DNA of 64,000 nt from Kribbella amoyensis (lineage in GTDB: Bacteria > Actinomycetota > Actinomycetes > Propionibacteriales > Kribbellaceae): positions 248,001 to 312,000 of the forward strand of contig NZ_VIVK01000001.1 of NCBI RefSeq assembly GCF_007828865.1, read 5' to 3'. The first letter of the stretch is position 1; every line of letters begins with the position of its first letter. Positions 41,377 to 50,516 of this stretch are shown here, piece by piece. The notes below the pieces were generated by a model. It made no database searches. It was given only the letters and a program-made list of their open reading frames with translations, and was not told the origin of the DNA. A program made the translations under genes and the position numbers.

Positions 41377-42678
41377 CTAGGCGACCCGGGAGCCGGCGTC
41401 GACCGCCGCCTTCTCGCCGAGCAGCTCGGACTGCGGCTGCACCTCGAGCCGCGGGCGGGGCAGCAGCCGGGGGCGGATGGCGATGCCGCTGCGACGGGAG
41501 AAGTACAGCACCGAGCCGAGCACGCCGAGGACGGTCATCGCGCCGCCCGCGATCAGCGACCAGCGGGCGCCGAACTCCTGGCCGACCCAGCCGATCAGCG
41601 GCGACCCGATCGGGGTACCGCCCATCAGCACGGTCATGTAGAGCGCCATCACCCGGCCACGCATCGTCGGCTCGATCCCGAGCTGCATGGTCGCGTTGGC
41701 CGCGGTCAGCATCGTCAGCGAGGCGAACCCGACCAGCGGCAGCACCGCCGCGTACGTCAGGTACGTCGGCATCACGCCGCTGAGGATCACCATCACGCCG
41801 AAGACCAGCGCCGAGCCGAGCACCAGCCGGGCCCGGACCCGGACCCGCCGGGCGGCCAGCAACGCGCCGGCCAGCGAACCGATCGCCAGGATCGAGCCGA
41901 GGATGCCGTACTCCCCGGCGCCCTTGCCGAACGCCTCGGTCGCCATCAGCGCCGACGTCATCTGGAAGTTCAGCCCGAAGGTGCCGGCGAAGAACACCGC
42001 GGTGAGCACCATCATCAGGTCGGGCCGGCGCCACAGGTAGCGCATCCCGTCCCGGATCATGCCCTTCTCCCGGGCGGCCGGCTTCGGCGAGAACAACTCC
42101 TGGACCCGCATCAGCCGCAGCGACAGGATCACCGCGGCGTAACTGACTCCGTTGATCATGATCACCGGGCCGGTCCCGATCCAGTGGATCAGCAGGCCGG
42201 CCAGCGCCGGGCCGAGCAGCCGGGCGGCGTTGAAGGAGGCCGAGTTCAGCCCGACGGCGTTGGCCAGCTCGTCCCGGCCGACCATCTCGACCACGAACGC
42301 CTGCCGGGTCGGCGCGTCGAACGCGGTCCCGACCCCGAACAGCAGGGCGAGCAGGTAGACGTGCCAGGCCTCGACCACGCCGGTCACGGTCAGGGCACCG
42401 AGCACCAGCGCGACCACGCCCATGAAGATCTGGGTGATGGTCAGCACCTGGCGCTTCGGGAACCGGTCGGCCACCAGCCCGGCGTACGGGCCGAGCAGCA
42501 GGGCGGGCAGGAACTGCAGGCCGGTCACGATGCCGAGCGCCGTGCCGGAGTGGGTCAGCTCCAGGACCAGCCAGTCCTGGGCGACCCGCTGCATCCAGGT
42601 GCCGACGTTCGAGACGATCGCACCGGAGGCGTAGAGACGGTAGTTGCGGACCTTGAACGCCCGGAAGGTCGGGCTCAT
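41377..42678 (-). CDS. MFS transporter (EntS-like exporter group)
   Basis: 433 residues, twelve helices. MSPTFRAFKVRNYRLYASGA and WMQRVAQDWLVLELTHSGTA are typical of the MFS_3/EntS-type exporters, with GPYAGLVADRFPKRQVL as the loop 2-3 motif and GVGTAFDAPTRQAFVVEMVG after helix 4. Probably exports a drug or siderophore-like compound. The gene overlaps the upstream marR by 4 bp (ATGA), so the regulator and pump are one operon. A hairpin at 41344 follows. Confidence 0.88.
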   Translation of the reverse strand: MSPTFRAFKVRNYRLYASGAIVSNVGTWMQRVAQDWLVLELTHSGTALGIVTGLQFLPALLLGPYAGLVADRFPKRQVLTITQIFMGVVALVLGALTVTGVVEAWHVYLLALLFGVGTAFDAPTRQAFVVEMVGRDELANAVGLNSASFNAARLLGPALAGLLIHWIGTGPVIMINGVSYAAVILSLRLMRVQELFSPKPAAREKGMIRDGMRYLWRRPDLMMVLTAVFFAGTFGLNFQMTSALMATEAFGKGAGEYGILGSILAIGSLAGALLAARRVRVRARLVLGSALVFGVMVILSGVMPTYLTYAAVLPLVGFASLTMLTAANATMQLGIEPTMRGRVMALYMTVLMGGTPIGSPLIGWVGQEFGARWSLIAGGAMTVLGVLGSVLYFSRRSGIAIRPRLLPRPRLEVQPQSELLGEKAAVDAGSRVA

Positions 42679-43124
42679 CGGGCCGCCAGCCGTTCGAGGA
42701 CAGGGGCTGCCTTGCGCAGGATGTCGCGCTCCTCAGGGGTCAGTTGCTTCAGTTTCGTCTGCAGCCATTCGTCGCGGCGCCGGCGGTTGGCGGCGATCAG
42801 CGCGTGCGCGGACTCGGTCAGCTCGACCAGGATCTGGCGCTTGTCGGTCTCGTGCGGGCGGCGGACCACCAGGCCCGCCTCCTCCATGTTCGACACGATG
42901 CGCGTCATCGACGGCGGCTTGACCTGCTCGTGCGCGGCCAGCTCGCCGAGCGTCATCGCCTCATGCTTGGCGAGGGCGCCGAGGACGCCGAGCTGGTTCG
43001 CGGTCAGGTCGTGGCCTTCCTCGCGCTGCCGCCGGATCTGCCGGGACAGCCGGAGGGTTGAGGACCGCAGTGCGGACGCGAGGCCGACGTCGCTCTTCAC
43101 CTGCTGGGCTACGACGGAGGGCAT
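42675..43124 (-). CDS. MarR-family transcriptional regulator
   Basis: 149 residues from the ATG at 43124. The winged helix reads LTANQLGVLGALAKHEAMTL, GELAAHEQVKPPSMTRIVSN and the wing VVRRPHETDKRQILVELTES, with dimerisation helices at both ends. An inverted repeat (CGTTAGCA ... TGCTAACG) begins two bases upstream of the start codon and is the expected autoregulatory site. Overlap with the MFS gene implies they are controlled together, released by a phenolic or drug-like ligand as in other MarR-pump pairs (family knowledge). Confidence 0.9.
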   Translation of the reverse strand: MPSVVAQQVKSDVGLASALRSSTLRLSRQIRRQREEGHDLTANQLGVLGALAKHEAMTLGELAAHEQVKPPSMTRIVSNMEEAGLVVRRPHETDKRQILVELTESAHALIAANRRRRDEWLQTKLKQLTPEERDILRKAAPVLERLAAR

Positions 43125-43126
43125 GT

Positions 43127-43156
43127 CGTTAGCATAACTCATTACCTTTGCTAACG
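43127..43156. promoter_or_regulatory. MarR operator (inverted repeat)
   Basis: CGTTAGCA (43127-43134) and TGCTAACG (43149-43156), exact 8-bp arms around a 14-bp AT-rich spacer, overlapping the presumed promoter of the marR-MFS operon. The half-sites are 22 bp apart, two helical turns. Confidence 0.7.
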
Positions 43157-43224
43157 AAAAAAGTTGACCGGACATTCCGCCCCGCGGACAACGGGGTGCG
43201 GCGGGGACGCTAGGCTCCGCGCTC

Positions 43225-44313
43225 ATGGGGACGACAGCGGCCTCCGAGGTGGCGCGGTACGAGCAGCGGTTCCGGCGGGCCGGGTTGCCGCTGTTCATCG
43301 AGGACTTCTCGCCGACACACGACATCTTCAATCGGGCCATACCACTGCTGGCGCTGGTGTTCATCGCGGAGATGCTCGGGGCGACGTCACTGGACTGGCC
43401 GATCTGGGTCAACCTGCTCACCGCGCTCGGCGGGCTGGCGGTCCTGGTCGGCGGGTTCGGGCTGCTGAACGGACTTCGCGGCCGGCCGTTCTGGTCACTG
43501 CCGACCCGGTTCGGCATCCCCGAGCTGGCCGTGTTCGTGCTGCTGCCCGCGTTGCTGCCGCTGGTCTCCGAGGGGCAGCTGCGGCAGTTCTTCGGGATCG
43601 CGGCCGGCAACCTGCTGCTGATCGGCCTGGTGTACCTGGTGGTCGGGTACGGCCTGATCGGGACCACCCTGTGGGGCCTGCGCCGGCTGGCCGGGGAGCT
43701 GGCGAACTCGATCGCCAGCCTGGTCCGGGCGTTGCCGTTGCTCCTGGTCTTCTCGCTGGTGCTGTTCGTGAACACCGAGATGTGGCAGGTGTTCGCCGGG
43801 ATGCCGGTCAGCTTCATCGTCTTCTTCGCGATCGCGTTCGCGCTGCTCAGCAACGTCTTCCTGGTGCTGCGGCTGCCGCAGGAGCTGGACCGGATCGAGC
43901 GAGAGGCTGCCTCCGGTCCGCCGCTGCGCCGGATCCAGCGGCTCAACCTGAGCATCAGCCTGGTGATCCGGCAGTGGCTCCAGGTGATCGTGGTGAGCAC
44001 CGGGGTCGGCCTCTTCTTCGTTGCCTTCGGCATGCTCGCGATCAGCGCGAACATCTACGAGAGCTGGGGCATCGATCCGGGTGGCTGGTCGTACGAGATC
44101 TGGCTGCTCGATCACCCACTGCTGCTCAGCGCGGCCCTGGTGAAGGTGGCCGTCGGCATCGCCAACTTCACCGGGCTCTACTACTCGATCGCGCTGCTCA
44201 CCGACTCGACGTACCGGACCGAGTTCCTGGACACCGTCGCGATCGAGCTGCGAGCGGTGTTCGAGGACCGGGCCCAGTACCTCGAGTTGCGGGCGAGGCT
44301 CACGCCGCACTGA
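43225..44313 (+). CDS. Polytopic membrane protein of unknown function
   Basis: 362 residues with eight or so transmembrane segments (for example IPLLALVFIAEMLGA, WVNLLTALGGLAVLVGGFGL, IPELAVFVLLPALLPLV, GNLLLIGLVYLVVGYGL, LPLLLVFSLVLFVNTEMW, MPVSFIVFFAIAFALLSNVF, LQVIVVSTGVGLFFVAFGML, ALVKVAVGIANFTGLYYSIA). A cytoplasmic loop (RLPQELDRIEREAASGPPLR) links the halves. The family is widespread in actinomycetes but I know no function. It is divergent from marR (100 bp) and convergent with the S9 peptidase. Confidence 0.8.
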   Translation: MGTTAASEVARYEQRFRRAGLPLFIEDFSPTHDIFNRAIPLLALVFIAEMLGATSLDWPIWVNLLTALGGLAVLVGGFGLLNGLRGRPFWSLPTRFGIPELAVFVLLPALLPLVSEGQLRQFFGIAAGNLLLIGLVYLVVGYGLIGTTLWGLRRLAGELANSIASLVRALPLLLVFSLVLFVNTEMWQVFAGMPVSFIVFFAIAFALLSNVFLVLRLPQELDRIEREAASGPPLRRIQRLNLSISLVIRQWLQVIVVSTGVGLFFVAFGMLAISANIYESWGIDPGGWSYEIWLLDHPLLLSAALVKVAVGIANFTGLYYSIALLTDSTYRTEFLDTVAIELRAVFEDRAQYLELRARLTPH

Positions 44314-44331
44314 CCATCCGGGCCGGACGAC

Positions 44332-46392
44332 TCAGCCGAGCGCGTCCTGGAGGAACCGCAGCTGGTGCCGCAGCAACCCCTCGGCTGTCGCCGGATCGGA
44401 CGGTGAGTGGGTGGCGCCCGCCAACGGCAGCACCTGGTGCGGGCGACCCGCGGCGAGCAGGGCGGCCGACATCCGCAGCGTGTTCGCGGCGACCACGTTG
44501 TCGTCGGCGAGACCGTGTACCAGCAGCAACGGCCGGCTCAGGGTGGCCGCGTCACGGATCGGCGAGGACTTCTCGTACGCCTCCGGGTGCTCGTCCGGGC
44601 GACCGATGAACCGCTCCCGCCAGTGCGTGTCGTACAACCGCTGGTCGATCACCGGCGCACCCGCCACGGCCGCGTGGAACACGTCCGGGTGCCGCAGGAC
44701 CGCGGCCGCCGCGAGGGTACCGCCGTAGCTCCAGCCGATGATCCCGACGCGGGCGAGATCCAGGTCCGCGCAGTACTCGGCGGCCGCGCGGACCGCGATC
44801 ACCTGATCCGCCAGCGGCAGGGACAGCGTGTCCCCGTGCACCGTCTTGTCCCACGCGGGACCCCGGCCCGGTGTCCCCCGCCCGTCCGCGATCACCACGG
44901 CGAACCCGGACTCGGCGTACCACTGCGCGGTCGCGTACCACGCCCCGGTGGCCCGGACGACCAGCTGCATCGCCGGACCTCCGTACGGCGCCATCAGTAC
45001 CGGAAGACGGCGCCCCGGCTCGTACCAGGACGGCAGCAGCAACGCAGTACGCAGGTCCTGCTCGCCCGCGCGCAACCAGGTGATCCGTGGGGTCACGACC
45101 GGCTTCGCGGCGAGGGACCGGAGCTCCCGATCGGCGGCCCCGTCCCGCCGGACCACGAACGCCCTGCCCGCTTCGGTATTCGATGCCAGGAGCAACGTCC
45201 CACCTGCCCTGGTCCCGGTGTGGAGGCCGGGTTCGTCGGTCAGACGACGCAGCCCGGTCTCGTCGTACGACCACAGGTGGCGCTCGGTCGGTTCGTCGTT
45301 TCCCTCGAACAGCACCGACTCCCCGGTGACCTCGAGGACGGACCGGACCTGCACCCCCTCGGGCGTCACCGGCTCGCCGTCGACGGTCAGCTGCCGCGAG
45401 TCGGCCGTGTCCCGGACGTGGACGAGCTTGCCCGAGGCCGTTCGCGCCGGGGTGCCCGCGACGAGCTCGACCCAGGCGGGATCACGCTGCTCGTGCAGGA
45501 TCTCGGTCTTCCCGCTGTCCGGATCCGCGGCCAGGACGAGCAGGGTGCGCTGATCGCGGGACTGGACGCTGAGCAACGGCCCGTGGGTATCCCAGCCGGC
45601 GGAGACCAGGTACTCGAAGGCGGTCCGGTCCCAACCGATCTCGGTCGCCGAGCCGTCGAGGCCGAGCACGTGCAGCGAGACGAGTGCGTTGGCGGTACCG
45701 GCGGCCGGGTACGCGATCTCGCGGGGTGGACGGTCCGGGTTCGCGGGGTCGGCGATCCACCAGCGTTGGACCGGGGTCTGGTCGACGCGGGCGGCGAGCA
45801 GCCTGGTGCCGTCCGGGGACCACCAGTGGCCGCGGGTCCGATGCATCGACTCGGAGGCGACGTGCTCGGCGAGCCCCCAGCCGACCTCGGGATCATCCGA
45901 GCCGGCCACCTCGCGATCGTTGCCCCCGGCAATCTCCACGACGTGCAGGGCCCGGCCGGTCACGTAGGCGACCCGGTGGCCGGTGGGATCGAGGCGTGGG
46001 TCCACGACCGGCCCGGCGGTCGGTACCGGTCGAGGGACCGCGGTGCCGTCGAGGTCGAGCGCCCAGAGCTCACCGTTGACCGCGAAGGCGACCGTCCTCA
46101 GCGCGGCGTCGGCGGAGTACGCGACAACTCCCCCGGACCGCTCCCGGGTGCGCTCCCGGCGGATCAGCTCGGCCTCGGGAACCGGGCCGTCGGCGCCGAG
46201 CGACTCCGGGGCGACCAGGAGGCGTTCCTCCGCGCCGTCGAGGAGCCACAGGCAGCTCTGCCGATCCTCGGGACCGCGGGTCCGCAGGAACAGCACCCGC
46301 TCGCCGTCGGGCGAAAGCGTGAACGAGCGGGGCAGTCCGAGGGTGAAGCGCTGGGTGCGGGCGGCTTGGGCTGGATAACGAGAAATGTCCAT
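44332..46392 (-). CDS. S9-family prolyl oligopeptidase / dipeptidyl-peptidase IV-type serine peptidase
   Basis: 686 residues from MDISRYPAQAARTQRFTLGL; an open frame reaches 17 codons higher without support. An N-terminal eight-bladed propeller (about 30-430, with SMHRTRGHWWSPDGTRLLAA, typical of DPP IV) precedes the alpha/beta hydrolase domain: PVLMAPYGGPAMQL, nucleophile IIGWSYGGTLAAAAVL, Asp in LLVHGLADDNVVAANTLR and His in LAGATHSPSDP. No signal peptide, so it acts in the cytosol on short peptides, probably with an X-Pro or related preference. Converges on the membrane-protein gene. Confidence 0.9.
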   Translation of the reverse strand: MDISRYPAQAARTQRFTLGLPRSFTLSPDGERVLFLRTRGPEDRQSCLWLLDGAEERLLVAPESLGADGPVPEAELIRRERTRERSGGVVAYSADAALRTVAFAVNGELWALDLDGTAVPRPVPTAGPVVDPRLDPTGHRVAYVTGRALHVVEIAGGNDREVAGSDDPEVGWGLAEHVASESMHRTRGHWWSPDGTRLLAARVDQTPVQRWWIADPANPDRPPREIAYPAAGTANALVSLHVLGLDGSATEIGWDRTAFEYLVSAGWDTHGPLLSVQSRDQRTLLVLAADPDSGKTEILHEQRDPAWVELVAGTPARTASGKLVHVRDTADSRQLTVDGEPVTPEGVQVRSVLEVTGESVLFEGNDEPTERHLWSYDETGLRRLTDEPGLHTGTRAGGTLLLASNTEAGRAFVVRRDGAADRELRSLAAKPVVTPRITWLRAGEQDLRTALLLPSWYEPGRRLPVLMAPYGGPAMQLVVRATGAWYATAQWYAESGFAVVIADGRGTPGRGPAWDKTVHGDTLSLPLADQVIAVRAAAEYCADLDLARVGIIGWSYGGTLAAAAVLRHPDVFHAAVAGAPVIDQRLYDTHWRERFIGRPDEHPEAYEKSSPIRDAATLSRPLLLVHGLADDNVVAANTLRMSAALLAAGRPHQVLPLAGATHSPSDPATAEGLLRHQLRFLQDALG

Positions 46393-46525
46393 GACCGAGA
46401 CTCTTCGCGTCCTCTCACAGGTAGGTGGGAAGGAAGACGACACACACCATCAGACGCCGGTCGCCGGCGGATCGGTGGAGGTCGTACCGGAGAGCCCGGA
46501 ACGCGGACAGTCTACCAAACCCCCG

Positions 46526-46921
46526 CTACAGCGAGGCGCCGAACAACTCGTCGATGCGCTGCGACCACGCCGGGTACTTCGCGGCCTTGCCGGCGTGCAG
46601 GCGATAAACCTCTGTCCCGACCGCCGGGTCCTCGTCGTCGCTGAAGCGGACGGCGCTCATCTTCTCCAGCTTGTCCAGGAACGCGTCGTCCCCGGCGAGG
46701 TGCACGGGGTCGTGCATGTACCGCTCCAGCGCGGCCAGGTCCGGGATCGCGGCCAGGTACGCGTGGGTGAAACCGTCGGTGGGATCGCCGAAGTCGGCCC
46801 CGACCGCGCCGAACGCGACCGACTCCAGCGCAGCCGTCCGCCGCATCGCCGCGAGCACCTCCGCCTGCTCCTCGGCACTCACCTCGGCCTTGAACCGGAA
46901 CCGCAGCAGATTGACGAACAT
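46526..46921 (-). CDS. Dabb-type (stress-responsive alpha/beta barrel) protein
   Basis: 131 residues, N-terminal half of about 90 is the dimeric Dabb ferredoxin-like barrel: MFVNLLRFRFKAEVSAEEQA, DGFTHAYLAAIPDLAALERY, MHDPVHLAGDDAFLDKLEKM. The tail (HAGKAAKYPAWSQRIDELFG) is extra. Related proteins handle polyketide or quinone-like compounds or act as monooxygenase-like scaffolds; the role here is unknown. It is divergent from the tetR gene at 46998 with a perfect operator between them, so it is probably the regulated gene. Confidence 0.75.
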   Translation of the reverse strand: MFVNLLRFRFKAEVSAEEQAEVLAAMRRTAALESVAFGAVGADFGDPTDGFTHAYLAAIPDLAALERYMHDPVHLAGDDAFLDKLEKMSAVRFSDDEDPAVGTEVYRLHAGKAAKYPAWSQRIDELFGASL

Positions 46922-46941
46922 GGTCGACCCTTTCGCTTGAA

Positions 46942-46979
46942 TGCACTGACCAGTGCAGTTTAGCGCACGCGCGAGTGCA
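46942..46979. promoter_or_regulatory. TetR operator between Dabb gene and tetR
   Basis: TGCACTG-AC-CAGTGCA (46942-46957), a perfect palindrome, plus a further half-site AGTGCA at 46974-46979. The main site is 21 bp from the Dabb start and 41 bp from the tetR start, placed to control both. Confidence 0.75.
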
Positions 46980-46997
46980 TACGACTACCCTGATCCG

Positions 46998-47615
46998 GTG
47001 ACGGCAACCAGGGGACGGATCGACAAGCGGCAGGCGATCCTGACGGCGGCGTTCACCGTGTTCGCGCGGGACGGCTACCGGCAGGCGAGTGTCGACACGG
47101 TCGCCGCGACCGCCGGGGTCGCCAAGCACACGGTCTACAACCACTTCGGCGACAAGCAGACGTTGTTCCGCGAGGCCGTCGCCGACCTGGCCGACCAGGC
47201 GCTCGCCCGCAACCTCGCGGCGGTGGACCTGCTGCGGGCGGACCGGGATCCGGCCGAGGCGCTGGCCGAAACGGGCAAGCGCCTGGCCGAGTGCTACTGC
47301 GACGAGAAGTCGTGGGCACTGCGGCGGCTGCTGCACGCCGAGATCGCGAGCATGCCCGACCTGCAGGACCTGGTCCGGGACCGCGCCACGGACAAGGTGA
47401 ACGACGCACTGGCCGATCGGCTCGCCCGGCTCGCGCTGGCGGGCAAGCTACGGCTGACCGATCCCGCGGTCGCCGCCGAGCAGTTCGGCGCGCTACTGTC
47501 CGCGCCGCTGGAGACCCGCTCCCGGCTCGGCACCCGGAAGGTACCGGCCGGTGAGCTGACCGAGGTCACGCGGAACGCCGTCGCGACGTTCCTGCGCGCC
47601 TTCGGTCCGGAGTGA
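46998..47615 (+). CDS. TetR-family regulator
   Basis: 205 residues from the GTG at 46998 (VTATRGRIDKRQAILTAAFT); the longer frame reaches back through the operator and is unlikely. HTH: QASVDTVAATAGVAKHTVYN with HFGDKQTLFREAV. The C-terminal region (SWALRRLLHAEIASMPDLQD) is of the TetR_C AefR-like form. Its probable operator is at 46942-46979 and its probable partner is the divergent Dabb protein gene. It converges on the azgA-type gene six bases away. Ligand unknown. Confidence 0.88.
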   Translation: MTATRGRIDKRQAILTAAFTVFARDGYRQASVDTVAATAGVAKHTVYNHFGDKQTLFREAVADLADQALARNLAAVDLLRADRDPAEALAETGKRLAECYCDEKSWALRRLLHAEIASMPDLQDLVRDRATDKVNDALADRLARLALAGKLRLTDPAVAAEQFGALLSAPLETRSRLGTRKVPAGELTEVTRNAVATFLRAFGPE

Positions 47616-47621
47616 TCCGGA

Positions 47622-49094
47622 TCAGGTCAGCCAGTCGCCGAGTGGGCCGATCGCGAAGTAGATGACGAACAGCGCCGAGACGACCCACATCAGCGGGTGG
47701 ACCTGGCGGGCCTTGCCGCGGACCACCTTGAGCACGACGTAGGCGACGAAGCCGGCCCCGATCCCGGCCGAGATGGAGTACGTGAACGGCATCAGGATGA
47801 TGGTCAGGAAGGCCGGGACGCCCACCTCGAGGTCGTCGAAGTCGATCCCCTTGACCTGCGTCATCATCAGGAAGCCGACCAGGATCAACGCCGGCGTCGC
47901 CGCCTCGTACGGGACCAGGGTGACCAGCGGCGCGACCACCATCGAGATCAGGAAGCAGATCCCGGTCACCACGCTGGCCAGGCCGGTCCGGGCCCCCTCG
48001 CCGACACCGGAGGCGGACTCGATGTACGACGTGTTGCTGGAGACCGAGGCGGCCCCACCGGCGGCCGCGGCGACGCTGTCGACGATCAGGATCCGCTGCG
48101 CGTTCGGCGGGTTGCCGCTGTCGTCGAGCAGGTTCGCCTCGGCGCCGATCGCGGTCATCGTGCCCATCGTGTCGAAGAAGTCGGCCAGCATCAGCGTGAA
48201 GATCAGCAGCAGCGCCGAGACCAGGCCGATCTTCTCGAACGAGCCGAACAGGTTGAACTCGCCGATCGTGTCCAGGTTGGGTTTGCTGAACCACTCCGTC
48301 GGCAGCTTCGGCACGCTCAGCCCCCAGCCGCCCGGGTTCTCCGGGCTCCGGGCGCCGACGCCGACGATCGCCTCGACCGCGATCGCGAGCACGGTGGCGG
48401 CCAGGATGCCGATCAGGATCGCGCCCTTCACCTTACGGGCGTACAGCGTGACGATCAGCAGCAGCCCGACCACGAAGATCAGCACCGGCCAGCCGCGCAG
48501 GCTGCCGCCGACCCCGAGCTCGACCGGCGGACCGGTCGGCGCCTCCGGACGGCGGACGAAGCCGGCGTCGATCACGCCGATGAATGCGATGAACAGACCG
48601 ATGCCGACACTGATCGCGACCTTGAGCTGCAGAGGTACCGCCTCGAAGACCGCTCTTCGGAACCCGGTCAGGACCAGGATCAGGATGATCAGGCCCTCCA
48701 GCACGACCAGGCCCATCGCGTCCGCCCAGGTCATCTTGGTCGCGACCGAGAAGGCCAGGAAGGCGTTCAGCCCGAGGCCGGTGGCCAAGGCGAGCGGGAA
48801 GTTCGCGACCAGGCCCATCAGGATCGTCACGATGCCCGCGACCAGCGCGGTGGCGACGGCGATCTTGGCGATCGACGCCGTCGGGTCGGTGCCACCGCCG
48901 ACGTACTGGCCGGAGCCATCCTTGACGGTGCCGATGATCAGCGGGTTCAGCACGACGATGTAGGCCATCGTGAAGAAGGTGACCAGACCGCCGCGGATCT
49001 CCCGGCCGAACGTGGAGCCACGGTCGCTGATCTTGAAGAAGGAGTCGAGGAATCCGGCGCGCGGGCGCTCGGTGACAGCCTGGGGCGAGGTCAT
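47622..49094 (-). CDS. NCS2/AzgA-type purine permease
   Basis: 490 residues, about 12-14 helices, proton-coupled uptake of hypoxanthine, guanine or adenine. Family signatures are REIRGGLVTFFTMAYIVVLN, FPLALATGLGLNAFLAFSVA, LMLADFFDTMGTMTAIGAEA and SVSSNTSYIESASGVGEGAR (substrate site). These separate AzgA-like carriers from the UraA/XanQ branch of NCS2. It is monocistronic with its start 105 bp from the divergent DUF2530 gene. I see no purine riboswitch in that gap. Confidence 0.9.
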   Translation of the reverse strand: MTSPQAVTERPRAGFLDSFFKISDRGSTFGREIRGGLVTFFTMAYIVVLNPLIIGTVKDGSGQYVGGGTDPTASIAKIAVATALVAGIVTILMGLVANFPLALATGLGLNAFLAFSVATKMTWADAMGLVVLEGLIILILVLTGFRRAVFEAVPLQLKVAISVGIGLFIAFIGVIDAGFVRRPEAPTGPPVELGVGGSLRGWPVLIFVVGLLLIVTLYARKVKGAILIGILAATVLAIAVEAIVGVGARSPENPGGWGLSVPKLPTEWFSKPNLDTIGEFNLFGSFEKIGLVSALLLIFTLMLADFFDTMGTMTAIGAEANLLDDSGNPPNAQRILIVDSVAAAAGGAASVSSNTSYIESASGVGEGARTGLASVVTGICFLISMVVAPLVTLVPYEAATPALILVGFLMMTQVKGIDFDDLEVGVPAFLTIILMPFTYSISAGIGAGFVAYVVLKVVRGKARQVHPLMWVVSALFVIYFAIGPLGDWLT

Positions 49095-49198
49095 GCGGGA
49101 AATCGTGCCAGGTCGGACCGGCCCGGTGCGAGCGAACCCGGCAAGCTGTGACCGACCGCCTGGCCTGATGCTCCGGCCCGGGGCACTAGAGTGAACCC

Positions 49199-49510
49199 GT
49201 GGCAGAGGAGAAGCCGGCGGCGAAGAAGCGCACCGACCCGACCAGTCAGCTGGCCCGTGGTGAGCTGGTGCACGCCGAGGTGAAGCCGCTGGACCTGTCC
49301 GGCATCCCGTCGGTGATCACCGGGATCATCGCCTGGGCGGTCGCGTTCGTGGTGCTGCTGATCTTCCGCGACGAGCTGAAGAAAGACGGCCTGGAGTGGT
49401 GGCTGTGGGTCACCGTGGCGGGCTTCGGGCTCGGCTGGATCGGCCTGGCGTACTGCAAGCGCCGCTGGGCCGCGATCCAGGCCGGCCACCGGTCGGAGCA
49501 CGAGGACTGA
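49199..49510 (+). CDS. DUF2530 two-helix membrane protein
   Basis: 103 residues, GTG start. A charged N-terminus (EEKPAAKKRTDPTSQLARGE) then VHAEVKPLDLSGIPSVITGI, a transmembrane helix, DELKKDGLEWWLWVTVAGFG with a second helix, and AYCKRRWAAIQAGHR. This matches DUF2530, found only in actinobacteria and almost always near the DUF3027 gene, as here (29 bp apart, convergent). No function known. Confidence 0.85.
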   Translation: MAEEKPAAKKRTDPTSQLARGELVHAEVKPLDLSGIPSVITGIIAWAVAFVVLLIFRDELKKDGLEWWLWVTVAGFGLGWIGLAYCKRRWAAIQAGHRSEHED

Positions 49511-49538
49511 CTCGTCCGGTCCTGGCGGTGCGGTCGGC

Positions 49539-50432
49539 TCAGTCCTGCTCGGTGACGGCCTCGGCCTGCTCGGCCGGCACCTCGTCGGCGGGCTTCACCT
49601 CGGCGGCCTCGGCCTGGGCGAGCTGCTCGCGCGCCTCGTCCGACGTCTCCACCGCGGCCTCGCCGCCCATCGCCAGCTCGTCGTACCCGGTGGTGTCGAA
49701 GGCGTGCTCGGTGGACGGGTGGTCCGGCGCCTCCACCACGGTGTCCGAGTGGGCACCGCAGCCGTAGTCGTACGCGACCACGCGGCCGTCGCCCGGGGCC
49801 ATTTCGTTCGCGCACACGCCGAACGCCTGACCCAGGCTGTCCTTCAACCGGATCCAGTACCCGCAGGAGTTGCACTTGTACGGCACCGCCTGCGCGATCG
49901 GCGACGCCGGGCCGAAGTCGCCCGCGTACCAGCGGTCCGCGGCCACCTCGCGGCCGTACTGCGAGAGCACCCGCTCCCGGCCGAGACCGAGCTCCTCGAC
50001 GACCTCGAGCACGTCGTCCGGCGCCTCGGTGGTGTCGGTGTAGCCGGGCTCGAGCCTCGGGTCGTCCGGCAACGTCGGGAACAGGTCACCGGGCCGCAGG
50101 TCGCCGGGCTGGACCCGGTCCGACCACGGCACCCAGACCGGCGCGACAACGGCCGCCTCGCCCGGCAGCATCACGACCTCGTTGATCGTCACGGTCTTCG
50201 CCCGGGACGCCCGGGTGACGGTGACGGCCCAGCGCCAGCCCTTGTACCCCGGGTGGGTGGACGCGAAGTAGTGGGTGACGAGACGCTCACCCTCGACCAG
50301 ATGGCCGAGGTGTTCTCCCACCTGCGCGGCGCCGGCTTCGGCGATCGCGGCCTCGCGGGCGGGGTCGACCGCCGCGACGCTGATCGCGTCGGGCTTGGCG
50401 CGGACCGATTCCGGGGCTTTGACGGGAGTCAC
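49539..50432 (-). CDS. DUF3027 protein with zinc-ribbon-like cysteines
   Basis: 297 residues from the GTG at 50432 (VTPVKAPESVRAKPDAISVA); an open frame continues far upstream but only antisense to the neighbouring transporter. The core contains HYFASTHPGYKGWRWAVTVT, DRWYAGDFGPASPIAQAVPY, and cysteine motifs YKCNSCGYW, GVCANEMAPGDG and YGCGAHSDT that could hold zinc. The last 60 residues are acidic and Glu/Ala-rich. DUF3027 is an actinobacterial signature family without known role. It is divergent from the MFS-like gene, 84 bp apart. Confidence 0.88.
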   Translation of the reverse strand: MTPVKAPESVRAKPDAISVAAVDPAREAAIAEAGAAQVGEHLGHLVEGERLVTHYFASTHPGYKGWRWAVTVTRASRAKTVTINEVVMLPGEAAVVAPVWVPWSDRVQPGDLRPGDLFPTLPDDPRLEPGYTDTTEAPDDVLEVVEELGLGRERVLSQYGREVAADRWYAGDFGPASPIAQAVPYKCNSCGYWIRLKDSLGQAFGVCANEMAPGDGRVVAYDYGCGAHSDTVVEAPDHPSTEHAFDTTGYDELAMGGEAAVETSDEAREQLAQAEAAEVKPADEVPAEQAEAVTEQD

Positions 50433-50516
50433 AATGCGCCATTCTCGCACGGCCGGCCGATGGATCCGAACGCGCCGTGACTGCGGTCTGTCCCTCCCAC
50501 AAGGCAGGATGGGCTC

